Below are positions 36,535 through 45,462 of a stretch of 64,000 nt of DNA, one piece after another (position 1 is the stretch's first letter; each line of letters opens with the position of its first letter). Position numbers and translations under genes: made by a program. Origin of the DNA: Geomonas diazotrophica (lineage in GTDB: Bacteria > Desulfobacterota > Desulfuromonadia > Geobacterales > Geobacteraceae); assembly GCF_018919385.1 (NCBI RefSeq), contig NZ_JAHLMF010000016.1:1-64000 (forward strand). The letters run 5' to 3'. Below the pieces are notes generated by a model that did no database searches, was not told the DNA's origin, and saw only the letters and a list, made by a program, of their open reading frames with translations.

Positions 36535-38718
36535 ATGGAGGAGATGACTGCGGAAATGGAAGCCTACCTGAACGACGAGGAAGACGAACTGCGCCCCGAG
36601 CTGGTGCTGGTTGCCGACGACGACGAGATGATGCGCGATCTGGCCGTGGCGGCCCTGGAGCAGGCAGGCTTCTTCGTCGCCTTGGCAGAAAACGGTGCGG
36701 TGGCGCTGGAGCAGTTCCGCCAGTTGCAGCCCGACATCGTTTTGCTCGATGTGATGATGCCGGAGATGGACGGCTTCTCGACCTGCCGCGCCCTGCGCGC
36801 CCTCCCCGCCGGAGGGGACGTCCCGATCCTCATGATGACCGGCCTGGACGACACTCGGGCCATCGAGCAGGCCTATCACGCCGGGGCCACCGACTTCATC
36901 ACCAAGCCGATCCACTGGGCCATCCTGCGGCACAGGGTCCGCTACATGCTCCGCTCCAGCAAGGCCATGCGCGACCTCAGGGTGAGCGAGGCGCGCCTGA
37001 GCAACGCCCACCGCATCGCCCACATGGGGAGCTGGGAATGGGATATCCTCAACGACAAGTTCTACTGGTCCCAGGAGATCTCCAACATCTTCACCGTCGA
37101 CCCGGTCGGTTTCGACTCCTCCTACCCTGCCTTTCTCAACACGATCCACCCCCTGGACAAGGAGCTCTTCAACAAGGCCTTCGAGGATGCCTGCGCCTAC
37201 CAGCGGCCGATCAGCCTGGACCACCAGATCCTGCTCCCACGCGGCGACGAGCGCTACTGCCACACCGAGGGGGAGGTCGGCACCGACGAGAGCGGCCGGG
37301 TGGTGCGCATCTCCGGCACCATCCAGGACATCACCGAGAGGAAGCGGATCGAGGACCAGGTCCGCTCCCTTGCCTACTACGACAGCATCACCGGCCTTCC
37401 CAACCGGGTCCTCTTCGGCGAGCTTCTGGAGCGCGCCCTCACCTTCGCGCGCCGCTACCGCAAGAAGGTGGCGATACTCTTCCTCGACCTGGACCGCTTC
37501 AAGGAGATCAACGACACCCTGGGGCACGCCGTGGGGGACGACCTGCTCAGGGAAGTGTCCGAACGCCTGAAGCGCTGCATCCGCGGCTATGATTCCGTCT
37601 GGCAGGGGATCGGGGGGGCGGCGGACGGCAACCCGGTGGCCCGGTTGGGTGGCGACGAGTTCACGGTCATCATGGAGGATATCCAGGACAGCAAGGGGGT
37701 GATCGCGGCCTCGCAGCGGATCCTGCAGCTCCTCTCGGACCCCTTCCTCCTGGACGACGTGGAGATCTGCGTCACGGCAAGCATCGGCATCAGCATCTAC
37801 CCGGACGACGGCGAGGACGCCATGACCCTGGTGAAGAACGCCGACACCGCCATGTACCACGCCAAGAAAGAGGGGCGCAACAATGCCCAGTTCTTCATGC
37901 AGGCCCTCAACGACGCGGCATGCGAGCGGCTGCTCCTGGAGCGGCAGCTCAGAAAGGCCCTGGCCAACGAGGAATTCGTGCTCTACTACCAGCCGCAGAT
38001 CGATGCCGGCAAGGGGAGGATCGTGGGGCTGGAGGCGCTGATCCGCTGGCAGAGCCCGGAACTCGGCTTCGTCCCCCCCGCCAGCTTCATCCCCTTCGCC
38101 GAGGAGAGCGGGCAGATCATGCTGATCGACGAATGGGTGGTGCATGCGGTCTGCCGCCAGATCGCCGCCTGGAGCGCCCAGGGGATCACCCCCCCGAGGG
38201 TGGCGGTGAACCTTTCCGGATGCCATTTCCTCAAGAAAAGCCTGGTGGAGATGGTGGGCGAGTGCCTGCAGAACTTCGGCCTGGAGGGGCGTCACCTGGA
38301 GGTGGAACTGACCGAAGGGGTGATCATGCGCGACGTGGAGCAGGCCACGGCCACGCTCGCCGAGCTCAAGGGGATGGGGGTCACCGTCTCCATCGACGAC
38401 TTCGGCACCGGCTATTCCTCGCTCAGCTACCTAAGGCGCTTCCCCATCGACACGCTGAAGATCGACCGCTCCTTCATAACCGGCGTGACCAAGGACGCCG
38501 ACGGCGCGGCCATCGCCACCGCCATCATCTCCATGGCCACCAGCATGAGGCTCGAGATCGTCGCCGAGGGGGTGGAGACCGCCGAGCAGATGACCTTCCT
38601 TTTGGACCACGGCTGCGCCGTAATGCAGGGGTACCTCTTCTGCCGCCCGGTCCCCCCGGAGGAGTTGACCCCCTTCCTGGTCGACGGGCTTCCCATGCCG
38701 GAGCGAACGGGAGGCTGA
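36535..38718 (+). CDS. REC-PAS-GGDEF-EAL cyclic di-GMP enzyme
   Basis: 727 residues: REC (VADDDEMM, VLLDVMMPEMDGF; about 20-140), PAS (about 150-270), GGDEF with intact LGGDEF (near 376) and EAL with intact GLEALIRW (near 500) plus the conserved DDFGTGYSSL and later Asp/Glu ligands. Both catalytic motifs look functional, so it could make or degrade cyclic di-GMP depending on phosphorylation. It starts 5 bp after the response regulator and completes a kinase-to-c-di-GMP circuit. Confidence 0.93.
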   Translation: MEEMTAEMEAYLNDEEDELRPELVLVADDDEMMRDLAVAALEQAGFFVALAENGAVALEQFRQLQPDIVLLDVMMPEMDGFSTCRALRALPAGGDVPILMMTGLDDTRAIEQAYHAGATDFITKPIHWAILRHRVRYMLRSSKAMRDLRVSEARLSNAHRIAHMGSWEWDILNDKFYWSQEISNIFTVDPVGFDSSYPAFLNTIHPLDKELFNKAFEDACAYQRPISLDHQILLPRGDERYCHTEGEVGTDESGRVVRISGTIQDITERKRIEDQVRSLAYYDSITGLPNRVLFGELLERALTFARRYRKKVAILFLDLDRFKEINDTLGHAVGDDLLREVSERLKRCIRGYDSVWQGIGGAADGNPVARLGGDEFTVIMEDIQDSKGVIAASQRILQLLSDPFLLDDVEICVTASIGISIYPDDGEDAMTLVKNADTAMYHAKKEGRNNAQFFMQALNDAACERLLLERQLRKALANEEFVLYYQPQIDAGKGRIVGLEALIRWQSPELGFVPPASFIPFAEESGQIMLIDEWVVHAVCRQIAAWSAQGITPPRVAVNLSGCHFLKKSLVEMVGECLQNFGLEGRHLEVELTEGVIMRDVEQATATLAELKGMGVTVSIDDFGTGYSSLSYLRRFPIDTLKIDRSFITGVTKDADGAAIATAIISMATSMRLEIVAEGVETAEQMTFLLDHGCAVMQGYLFCRPVPPEELTPFLVDGLPMPERTGG

Positions 38719-38843
38719 CCGTCCCCGCAGGAGGGCTCGTGCCGGTCTCCCCGGCCAAAGGGAGCGACCCGCGTCCTCAGCAGTTGCAATCCGCGCAAAA
38801 TGTCTTACCCTTTCCCGAGAATTCAACCTGTGCAGGAGGAACT

Positions 38844-39347
38844 ATGCCTAAAGTTACTTTCAAGGGAAACCCGGTGACACTGGTGGGGCCGGAGCTGAAG
38901 GTGGGGGATGCCGCTCCCAATTTCGCCGTGGTGGACAACTCTCTCAACCAGGTCACCCTGGCGAACTATGAGGGAAAGGTGAAGATCGTCAGCGCCGTTC
39001 CTTCACTGGACACGCCGGTCTGTGACACGGAGACCAGGCGCTTCAACCAGGAGGCGGCGGGGCTGCCGGGGAGCGTGGTGGTCCTGACCGTCAGCGCCGA
39101 CCTCCCCTTCGCCCAGAAGAGGTGGTGCGGAGCCGCCGGCATCGACAAGGTGGTCACCCTCTCCGACTACCGCGACCGCTCCTTCGCCCTGGCCTACGGG
39201 GTGCTGATCGAGGAACTGAAGCTCCTGGCACGCGCCATCTTCGTGATCGACCAGAAGAACGTGATCCGCTATATCCAGTTCGTCCCCGAGGTGACCCAGG
39301 AACCGGACTACGCGGCGGTGCTCGCGGCGGCCAAGGAACTCGGCTAG
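38844..39347 (+). CDS. tpx: Thiol peroxidase
   Basis: Atypical 2-Cys peroxiredoxin of 167 residues, reducing hydroperoxides with thioredoxin. The peroxidatic Cys sits in PSLDTPVCDTETRRF (near 61) and the resolving Cys in AQKRWCGAAG (near 95), the Tpx spacing. AGGAGG precedes ATG 38844. A possible promoter (TTGCAA, 38784-38789) lies upstream. It is monocistronic, ended by the terminator at 39371-39408. Confidence 0.95.
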   Translation: MPKVTFKGNPVTLVGPELKVGDAAPNFAVVDNSLNQVTLANYEGKVKIVSAVPSLDTPVCDTETRRFNQEAAGLPGSVVVLTVSADLPFAQKRWCGAAGIDKVVTLSDYRDRSFALAYGVLIEELKLLARAIFVIDQKNVIRYIQFVPEVTQEPDYAAVLAAAKELG

Positions 39348-39370
39348 TCCCGGCACCGGCAGCAATCAAG

Positions 39371-39408
39371 GAAGGCGCCCGCGGCCAAGCCGCAGGCGCC
39401 TTTTTTTG
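39371..39408 (+). terminator. Terminator of tpx
   Basis: AAGGCGCC (39372-39379), inner GCGG/CCGC, GGCGCCTT (39395-39402), then a T-run to 39407. Confidence 0.88.
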
Positions 39409-39497
39409 CCCCTGCTACGCCCCCTCGCCTTTCAGTCCACGGCGGTAATCATTCATTTTTCTGGACGGACGCATGAGTTGATAGTAAAAGGATGGTC

Positions 39498-40502
39498 ATG
39501 GAAACCAGAACGGTCCCCACTACCCTGATGGTAAGCTACGCGCTGGCGGTGCTCGCCGTCTTCACGGTGCTGCACTTCCACCTGCTGCCGGCGGTCTTCG
39601 CCGGCCTCGCGGTGTACGCGCTGACCGCGAAGCTGGCGCTGAAGCTCCCGGTGCGCTGGGGGAGCCTGGCCCAGAAGTTGGCGTTGGCGGGGATCATCCT
39701 GTTCGTGATCGGGCTCGTTTCCGGGATCTGCCTGGGGCTTTGGTCCTTTCTGCGCGGGCATCACGGCATGTCCAACCTCCTCGGGACCGCCGCGGAGACC
39801 CTGGACAACCTGAAGCGGAACCTCCCCGAGGACCTCACCGCCCTCCTCCCGGACACGGTGGACGAGTTGCGCGAGCAAATCGTCACCATGCTGCGCGAGC
39901 ACGGCAAGAACATCTCGTCCGTCGGCATGAGCGGGGTGAAGACCTTTGCCCACCTGGTCCTGGGCATGGTGGTGGGGAGCCTGGCAGTCCTGCACCGCTT
40001 CAACAAGGAGGAGGGGTTCCCTCCGCTGGCCGCCCACCTGCACAACCGGCTGCTGAACCTCGCCAGCGCCTTCGACAAGGTGGTCTTCGCCCAGGTGAAG
40101 ATATCGCTTTTGAACACCGCCCTGACCGCGCTCTACCTGGCGGTGATCCTTCCCCTGTGCGGGATCCACCTCCCGATGGTGACGCTATTGATCCTGCTCA
40201 CCTTCATCGCCGGGCTCCTCCCGGTGGTGGGGAACCTGATCTCCAACTTCACCATCGTGCTGATCAGCCTCGGGGTCTCCCCGATGGTCGGTCTCGCCTC
40301 GCTCGCCTTCCTGGTGCTGATCCACAAGCTGGAGTACTTCACCAACGCCAGGATCGTCGGGAGCGAGGTGAAGGCAAACGTCTGGGAGCTCCTCACGGCG
40401 ATGCTCGTCATGGAAGCGATCTTCGGCGTTGCCGGCCTCGTCGCCGCCCCCGTGGTCTACGCCTGGCTCAAGCAGGAACTGAAGGCCCACCGGCTGGTCT
40501 GA
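39498..40502 (+). CDS. AI-2E family (PerM-like) membrane transporter
   Basis: 334 residues from ATG 39498 (AAAAGGA five bases upstream; ATG 39492 would place the site inside the codon). Eight predicted helices, a soluble loop at about 95-145 rich in Leu/Glu, and the family end LVAAPVVYAWLKQEL. The family includes AI-2 exporters, Na+/H+ antiporters and PerM; substrate cannot be inferred. Confidence 0.82.
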   Translation: METRTVPTTLMVSYALAVLAVFTVLHFHLLPAVFAGLAVYALTAKLALKLPVRWGSLAQKLALAGIILFVIGLVSGICLGLWSFLRGHHGMSNLLGTAAETLDNLKRNLPEDLTALLPDTVDELREQIVTMLREHGKNISSVGMSGVKTFAHLVLGMVVGSLAVLHRFNKEEGFPPLAAHLHNRLLNLASAFDKVVFAQVKISLLNTALTALYLAVILPLCGIHLPMVTLLILLTFIAGLLPVVGNLISNFTIVLISLGVSPMVGLASLAFLVLIHKLEYFTNARIVGSEVKANVWELLTAMLVMEAIFGVAGLVAAPVVYAWLKQELKAHRLV

Positions 40503-40548
40503 GCCGCACCTCCTGGCCAAAGGGCGCGTCCGTAGTATCATTTCCCGC

Positions 40549-41931
40549 ATGGCCGCGAACGTTAAGACAAAACGGTGTGTCGCTCCAGGCTCCGGCTCCC
40601 GCACCGGGGGGGCGCCGCACCGGACCCTCCCCAGCACCCCGACCTGGCACCGTTTGCCACTCCTCAGCTGGCGTTTCCCACTCCTCAGCTGGCACATAGG
40701 CTCCGTCCTGCTCCTCGTCCTCTTCTGCGTCCCCTGCGATTGCCGCCCGGCCGGAGCCTCCTCCGGCGCCACCCTCTACTACTTCTGGGGGGAGGGGTGC
40801 CCGCATTGCGCCCAGGCGAAGCCGTTCCTGCAGGAGCTGCAGCGCAAGCATCCGGAACTCAAGGTGGAAACGCGGGAGGTGCTCAAGCACCGCGAGAACA
40901 TCCCGCTTCTCATGCGGATGGCGAAGGAGAGGGGGCGGGAGGCGACCGGCGTCCCGGTCTTCATCATCGGCCCGCACTATTTCAGCGGATTCTCCGAACA
41001 GACCCCGGCACAGCTGGAAAACGCGGTCAGGGAGTCGCTGCAGCACCCGTCACGCCCTCCCCTCCCTCCCCGGGTCGCCGAGCGCGTCACCGTCCCGGTG
41101 GTGGGAGAGCTAGACCCTCGGCAATCACTTCCCGTCTTCACCTTCGTGATCGCCGCGCTGGACAGCTTCAACCCGTGCGCCTTCTTCGTGCTCTTCTTCC
41201 TCTTGAGCCTCCTGATCCACGCCCGATCGCGGCGCCGCATGCTCCTCATCGGAGGGGTCTTCGTCTTCGTCTCGGGGGTATTGTACTTCCTGTTCCTGGC
41301 GGCCTGGCTGAACCTGTTCCTGGTGGCCGGGACGCTCCCCGCCGTCACCACGGCCGCGGGTGTCCTGGCACTCCTCATCGGCCTCATCAACGTGAAGGAC
41401 TTCTTCCTGTTCCGGCAGGGGGTGACCCTCAGCATCCCGGAGGGGAAAAAGCCCAGGCTCTTCGCCCGGATGAGACTCCTTCTGAAGGTGGAGTCGCTCC
41501 CGTCGCTTCTGGCGGGAACCGGCGTCCTCGCCGTCGCCGCCAACAGCTACGAGCTGCTCTGCACCGCCGGCTTCCCCATGGTCTTCACCCGCGCGCTCAC
41601 GCTGCACCGGCTCACGGCAACAGGCTATTATTCCTACCTCGCCCTCTACTGCCTGGTATATGTGGTGCCGCTGGCGGCGATCGTGCTGCTCTTTACGGTT
41701 ACCCTGGGTGGCAGGAAGCTGAGCGAATGGCAGGGGCGGGTGCTGAAGCTGGTTTCGGGGCTGATGATGCTTGGGCTCGCGGGGGTGCTGCTGGTGAGGC
41801 CGGCCCTGCTGAGCGACCCGGCCGTCTCCGGTTTGCTGCTCGCGGCAACCCTGGCGCTGGCGGGAGTGCTCGCCCTCTGCTTCCGGCGGGCCCGCCAGGA
41901 CGGCGGGGGGGACGGGGGGACTACGCCGTAG
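40549..41931 (+). CDS. Thioredoxin-like domain fused to a CcdA/DsbD-like membrane domain
   Basis: 460 residues: a signal-anchor helix near 50-66, a thioredoxin/glutaredoxin fold with WGEGCPHCAQAKPF (CPHC, about 83-96) and VPVFIIGPHYFSGF (cis-Pro), then six or more helices (from about 200) with the motif DSFNPCAFFVLFFLLSLL and a partner Cys in ELLCTAGFP, typical of electron-passing CcdA-type proteins. It probably moves reducing power across the membrane, for example to cytochrome c maturation. The N-terminus contains a tandem 21-bp duplication. Its end overlaps the convergent kinase gene by 11 bp. Confidence 0.85.
   Translation: MAANVKTKRCVAPGSGSRTGGAPHRTLPSTPTWHRLPLLSWRFPLLSWHIGSVLLLVLFCVPCDCRPAGASSGATLYYFWGEGCPHCAQAKPFLQELQRKHPELKVETREVLKHRENIPLLMRMAKERGREATGVPVFIIGPHYFSGFSEQTPAQLENAVRESLQHPSRPPLPPRVAERVTVPVVGELDPRQSLPVFTFVIAALDSFNPCAFFVLFFLLSLLIHARSRRRMLLIGGVFVFVSGVLYFLFLAAWLNLFLVAGTLPAVTTAAGVLALLIGLINVKDFFLFRQGVTLSIPEGKKPRLFARMRLLLKVESLPSLLAGTGVLAVAANSYELLCTAGFPMVFTRALTLHRLTATGYYSYLALYCLVYVVPLAAIVLLFTVTLGGRKLSEWQGRVLKLVSGLMMLGLAGVLLVRPALLSDPAVSGLLLAATLALAGVLALCFRRARQDGGGDGGTTP
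40652..40693 (+). repeat. Tandem 21-bp duplication in coding sequence
   Basis: Two adjacent 21-bp units (40652-40672 and 40673-40693) differ at one base and each encode PLLSWxx, just before the signal-anchor helix. The seven-residue insertion is in frame. Confidence 0.9.
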
Positions 41932-44434
41932 CGAAGCTCCCGGTAAGGGCGGCCTTGATCTTTTCGTCGAGGCTCGCCATGTCGAAGGGTTTCTGGATGA
42001 AGTTGACCCGGCTGCGGTCCACCCCCTTGTCCAGCAGGGTTTCCGGGGCGTAGCCGGACATGTAGATGACCTTCAGGTCCGGGCGCAGGGCGAGGATGGT
42101 CTCCACGGCGTCCTTGCCGCTCGCCCCCGGAAGCATCACGTCCGAGAGTACCAGGTCGATCCGGTGCTCCGACCGGCACAGCTCCAGCGCCTGCATCGCA
42201 TTTCCCGCCAGCAGCACCCGGTACCCCATGTGCTCCAGCATCTTCACGGTCATCCTCCCCACGATTTCGTCGTCCTCGACCACCAGCACCGTCCCGGTCC
42301 CCCCCCCGGCGGGAACCGGCTTCGCCTCCTGCACCCGGTACTGATGGCGGGGAAGGCAGACCCTGAAGGTGGTCCCCACGCCGCGCTCGCTCTCCACGGT
42401 CACAAAGCCGCCGTTCTGGGTCACCATGCCGTACACGGTGGCAAGCCCCAGGCCGTTCCCCTGCCCCACCTCGCGCGTCGTGAAGAAAGGTTCAAAGATG
42501 TGCCGGCAGGTCTCGCCGTCCATGCCGTGCCCGGAATCGGAGATGGTGATCTCCAGGTACTCCCCCGGTGCCGCGTCGATGTTGGTGCTGCAGAGCTCCT
42601 CACCGACCGTGATGTTGCCCGTGCCGATGACCAGGTCCCCCCCGCCGGGCATGGCGGCGCCGGCGTTGCTGACGATGTTCGAGACGATCTCTTCCAGTTG
42701 GGCCGGGTCTATCTTCACCGGCCACGGCTCGCGGCAAAGCTTCAGGGAGACACGCGTCTCCCGCCCGGCCAGGAGCGAAACCTTGCGCGCCAGCTCCCCC
42801 AGCGCCTGGTTCACGTCGATCATTTTCGGGGAGATGAGCTGCTGCCGCGAGAAGGAGAGGAGCTGCGCGGTGAGGTCCCGGGAGCGCTGCGCCGCCTTGC
42901 AGATCTCCTTGAGCGTGTCCGCGATCCGCCTGTTGCCTTGGTACTCCATCCCCAGCATCTCGGCGTAGCCGATGATGACCGACAGCATGTTGTTGAACTC
43001 GTGTGCCACCCCACCCGCCAGGCGCCCCACCGATTCCATCTTGATCGACTGTCTGAGTTTGTCCTCCAAAAGCTTCTGCTTGGTGATGTCGTTGATGATC
43101 ATGCCGCAGTAGCCCGGCCTGGGACGGAACAGCCAGACCTGACAGCACTTGCCGTTGAAGAAGTACCGCTCCAGGGCCAGCGGCGTCCCCTCGCGGGCCA
43201 ACAGCCCCAGGCTCTCCAGCTGGGAAGATTCGAAATTCGGGAGCAGCTCAAGCATGGTCCGCCCGACCAGGTCCTCCTCGTTCCTGCCGGTGAAGGCCTC
43301 GAAGGCGGGATTGACCTCCACGAAGCGGAAGTCGGCCGGGGTCCCCATCGGCCCCAGGAGCATCTTCAACAGGGCGAAGCCGTTGCCCATGTTCTCGAAG
43401 AGCAGCCGGTACTTGTCCTCGCTCTCCTTGAGGCTGTGTGAGACGGTGCGGGCGGAAACGATGGCCATGGCGCAGACGTTGGCGGCGCTGGCGGCGAGGT
43501 TCAGGTACCTCTGCAGGTGCTGGGGCAGGGCGAAGTGGCCGCTCCAGAGCCAACCCACCAGGCCGTTGTGGCTCAGGCGCACCAGGAAGCCTGCGGCATC
43601 GGCCGCCACCTCGAAACTCCCCTGCACCTCGGTGGCGAGCTTGCGCAGCGTCCGGTCTTGCGTGACCGCCTCGCCGTGGCGGTAGAGCGGCCCCCCGTTG
43701 CCCGGAATGAAGGCCGTCTCCCTGGCCCCGAACAGCATCCCGAAGACGGAGAGGAGTTCCTCGATCACGCGCTGCTCGCCGCTGCAGCTGGACACCCGGG
43801 AGAGCAGATCGAGCAAAAGCGCGTAATCGGAGGCCGGCGCAGGCGCGGCATCTGCCGCTACCTGACGCTCCAGTTCGCCGTGCGCCCTTTCCAGCTGCAG
43901 GCTCAGAAGCTCCAAACCGACCGGGACGGACTCCACCGGCCGCTGCACGAAAGCGCCGAACTCCTGGAGCAAACCCGCGCTCTCCGGGCAACTCCCGGTG
44001 TCGACCAGGGTGATCCTGGCGCAGCTTTCGGCGAAGAAGTCGGCTCCGGTACTCTGGTCGAACCCCCACCCCTCCACGAAGGAGCGCCAGCCGGCGAGCC
44101 ACCCCGGGGTCACCAGGTACCCTCCCCCGCCGGTCAGCCTGTCGAAGGCATAGTCGCCGCAGACAAGCGCCGCGCAGTGGCGTTTTTTCACGAGACGGGT
44201 CCGGGGCAGGTCGTCAGGGGGGGCGCCCAGGTGCCCCAGGCATTCGCCGCCGACCACGATGGCGGGGGAGCCGCCGCACAGCCGGCGCAGATCGTCCCAG
44301 GAAACCGGGGGGCGGCCGCAGCAGCCGGTGAAGGTGGTGCACTCCGCCCCGGCCAGGGAGCCGCCGGAAAGGGCGCCCCTGACCTCGGGCCCGAGGGCCT
44401 CGCAGCAGTAGATGCGCGGGGTGGCCATGATCAC
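41921..44434 (-). CDS. Soluble hybrid histidine kinase with DUF1638-like N-terminus, GAF, PAS and REC
   Basis: 837 residues. About 1-170 resembles DUF1638 (GYLVTPGWLAGW, ITLVDTG; many Cys: CC near 11, GCCG near 39, further Cys to 140), a domain I associate with corrinoid methyltransfer loci. It is followed by a coiled coil, a GAF-like domain, PAS (YRLLFENMGNGFALL), HisKA (GGVAHEFNNMLSVIIGYAEML), HATPase (GQGNGLGLATVYG) and a C-terminal REC (VVEDDEIVG, LVLSDVMLPGASG). No membrane helix. It is third in the operon: its ATG overlaps the stop of the MtaA-like gene by 4 bases. The start could also be the ATG two codons on. Confidence 0.85.
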   Translation of the reverse strand: MIMATPRIYCCEALGPEVRGALSGGSLAGAECTTFTGCCGRPPVSWDDLRRLCGGSPAIVVGGECLGHLGAPPDDLPRTRLVKKRHCAALVCGDYAFDRLTGGGGYLVTPGWLAGWRSFVEGWGFDQSTGADFFAESCARITLVDTGSCPESAGLLQEFGAFVQRPVESVPVGLELLSLQLERAHGELERQVAADAAPAPASDYALLLDLLSRVSSCSGEQRVIEELLSVFGMLFGARETAFIPGNGGPLYRHGEAVTQDRTLRKLATEVQGSFEVAADAAGFLVRLSHNGLVGWLWSGHFALPQHLQRYLNLAASAANVCAMAIVSARTVSHSLKESEDKYRLLFENMGNGFALLKMLLGPMGTPADFRFVEVNPAFEAFTGRNEEDLVGRTMLELLPNFESSQLESLGLLAREGTPLALERYFFNGKCCQVWLFRPRPGYCGMIINDITKQKLLEDKLRQSIKMESVGRLAGGVAHEFNNMLSVIIGYAEMLGMEYQGNRRIADTLKEICKAAQRSRDLTAQLLSFSRQQLISPKMIDVNQALGELARKVSLLAGRETRVSLKLCREPWPVKIDPAQLEEIVSNIVSNAGAAMPGGGDLVIGTGNITVGEELCSTNIDAAPGEYLEITISDSGHGMDGETCRHIFEPFFTTREVGQGNGLGLATVYGMVTQNGGFVTVESERGVGTTFRVCLPRHQYRVQEAKPVPAGGGTGTVLVVEDDEIVGRMTVKMLEHMGYRVLLAGNAMQALELCRSEHRIDLVLSDVMLPGASGKDAVETILALRPDLKVIYMSGYAPETLLDKGVDRSRVNFIQKPFDMASLDEKIKAALTGSFATA

Positions 44435-45462
44435 CCCCTCCCGCCGGTCAGCGGGTAGCGGCCGTATGCGCGCACCGCCTCGCCGATCAGTTCCAGGGTC
44501 GTTTCAGGTACCTGCCAGGGGATCTCGCCGTGCTGGTCTGATAGGATGAAACCGCCGCCGGAGGCCGCCGCATCGATGGCCTCCTTGACGGCAGCCAGGG
44601 TGGCGGCCTCGTCCCAGGAACGCATCCGAATGCCGTTGAGGTTGCCGATGACGGTGAGCCGGCCGCGGCAGGCCTCCTTGACCGCAACGAGATCCTCCTC
44701 CCCCACCCCGACCATGGCCGTGCCGGTGGCGACAAGGTCGTCCACCACCGGGAGGCAGGGACCGGAGGCGAGGTGGGTGGCGGTAGGCCCGGCGATCGCG
44801 GCTATCGTCTTTTGCGCGGCGGGTGCTCCATAACGGCGGTAGAGGACGGGGTCGATCATCTTCGGGGAGGCGAGCGGATCGAAGTAGCAGATGGCGTGTG
44901 CCCCGGCGGCAAGCTGGGCGTTGGCCCACTCGGCGCAGAAGGCTCCGTTTAGCTCCATGAGCCTTTGCATGAGGTCGGGGCGATCGAAGATGAGGTCGAG
45001 GTAGTGGTCGAAGCCCAGCTGCATCACCGGGAGCGAGAAGGGAGACATGACCACCCCCACGATGGGGACCGAGTCCCCGACCTCCCGCCTCAGGGCACGC
45101 TGCGCATCCAGCACCCGCCTGAGACCCGGCTGCTCCGCGACCCGCGGCGGGACGAGCGAGGCGATCGCCTCGGCCTTAACCGGGGGGGGGCCTGCGTTGG
45201 GAGGGCCGTCCTCCTTGAAGATGGTGCTCCCCCCCCAGGCCTCCGCCTCCAGCGAGGCGTGGAAGAAGGAGTAGATGCAGTCGTGGCCGTAGCGCTCCAG
45301 CATGCGCAGCTGCCCCTGCACCACGTGCTCCGCCCTGGAGAAGTAGTTCTCGATGGTGAGCCCCAGCTCGCGCGCGCCGTGCAGGGAAAGGAGCAAGAAA
45401 AGCGGGACCCGGTCCGGTTCCCGGTGCGACGCCGTGGTGAGGACCCGCTCCATGCTGGTCAT
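44431..45462 (-). CDS. MtaA/HemE-like (uroporphyrinogen decarboxylase superfamily) protein with altered zinc site
   Basis: 343 residues of the URO-D/MtaA superfamily barrel: N-terminus MERVLTTASHREPDRVP (the typical helix), GVVMSPFSLPVMQLG, VIGNLNG and a C-terminal GGGFILSDQHGEIP. Methyltransferases of this family (MtaA, MtbA, CmuA) bind zinc through H-x-C...C. Here the first site reads THLASG (Cys replaced by Ala) and the second Cys position reads QHGEIP (His). It may therefore not be a standard methyl-cobamide:CoM methyltransferase. It lies between the corrinoid gene and the kinase with 4-base overlaps on both sides. Confidence 0.8.
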   Translation of the reverse strand: MTSMERVLTTASHREPDRVPLFLLLSLHGARELGLTIENYFSRAEHVVQGQLRMLERYGHDCIYSFFHASLEAEAWGGSTIFKEDGPPNAGPPPVKAEAIASLVPPRVAEQPGLRRVLDAQRALRREVGDSVPIVGVVMSPFSLPVMQLGFDHYLDLIFDRPDLMQRLMELNGAFCAEWANAQLAAGAHAICYFDPLASPKMIDPVLYRRYGAPAAQKTIAAIAGPTATHLASGPCLPVVDDLVATGTAMVGVGEEDLVAVKEACRGRLTVIGNLNGIRMRSWDEAATLAAVKEAIDAAASGGGFILSDQHGEIPWQVPETTLELIGEAVRAYGRYPLTGGRG

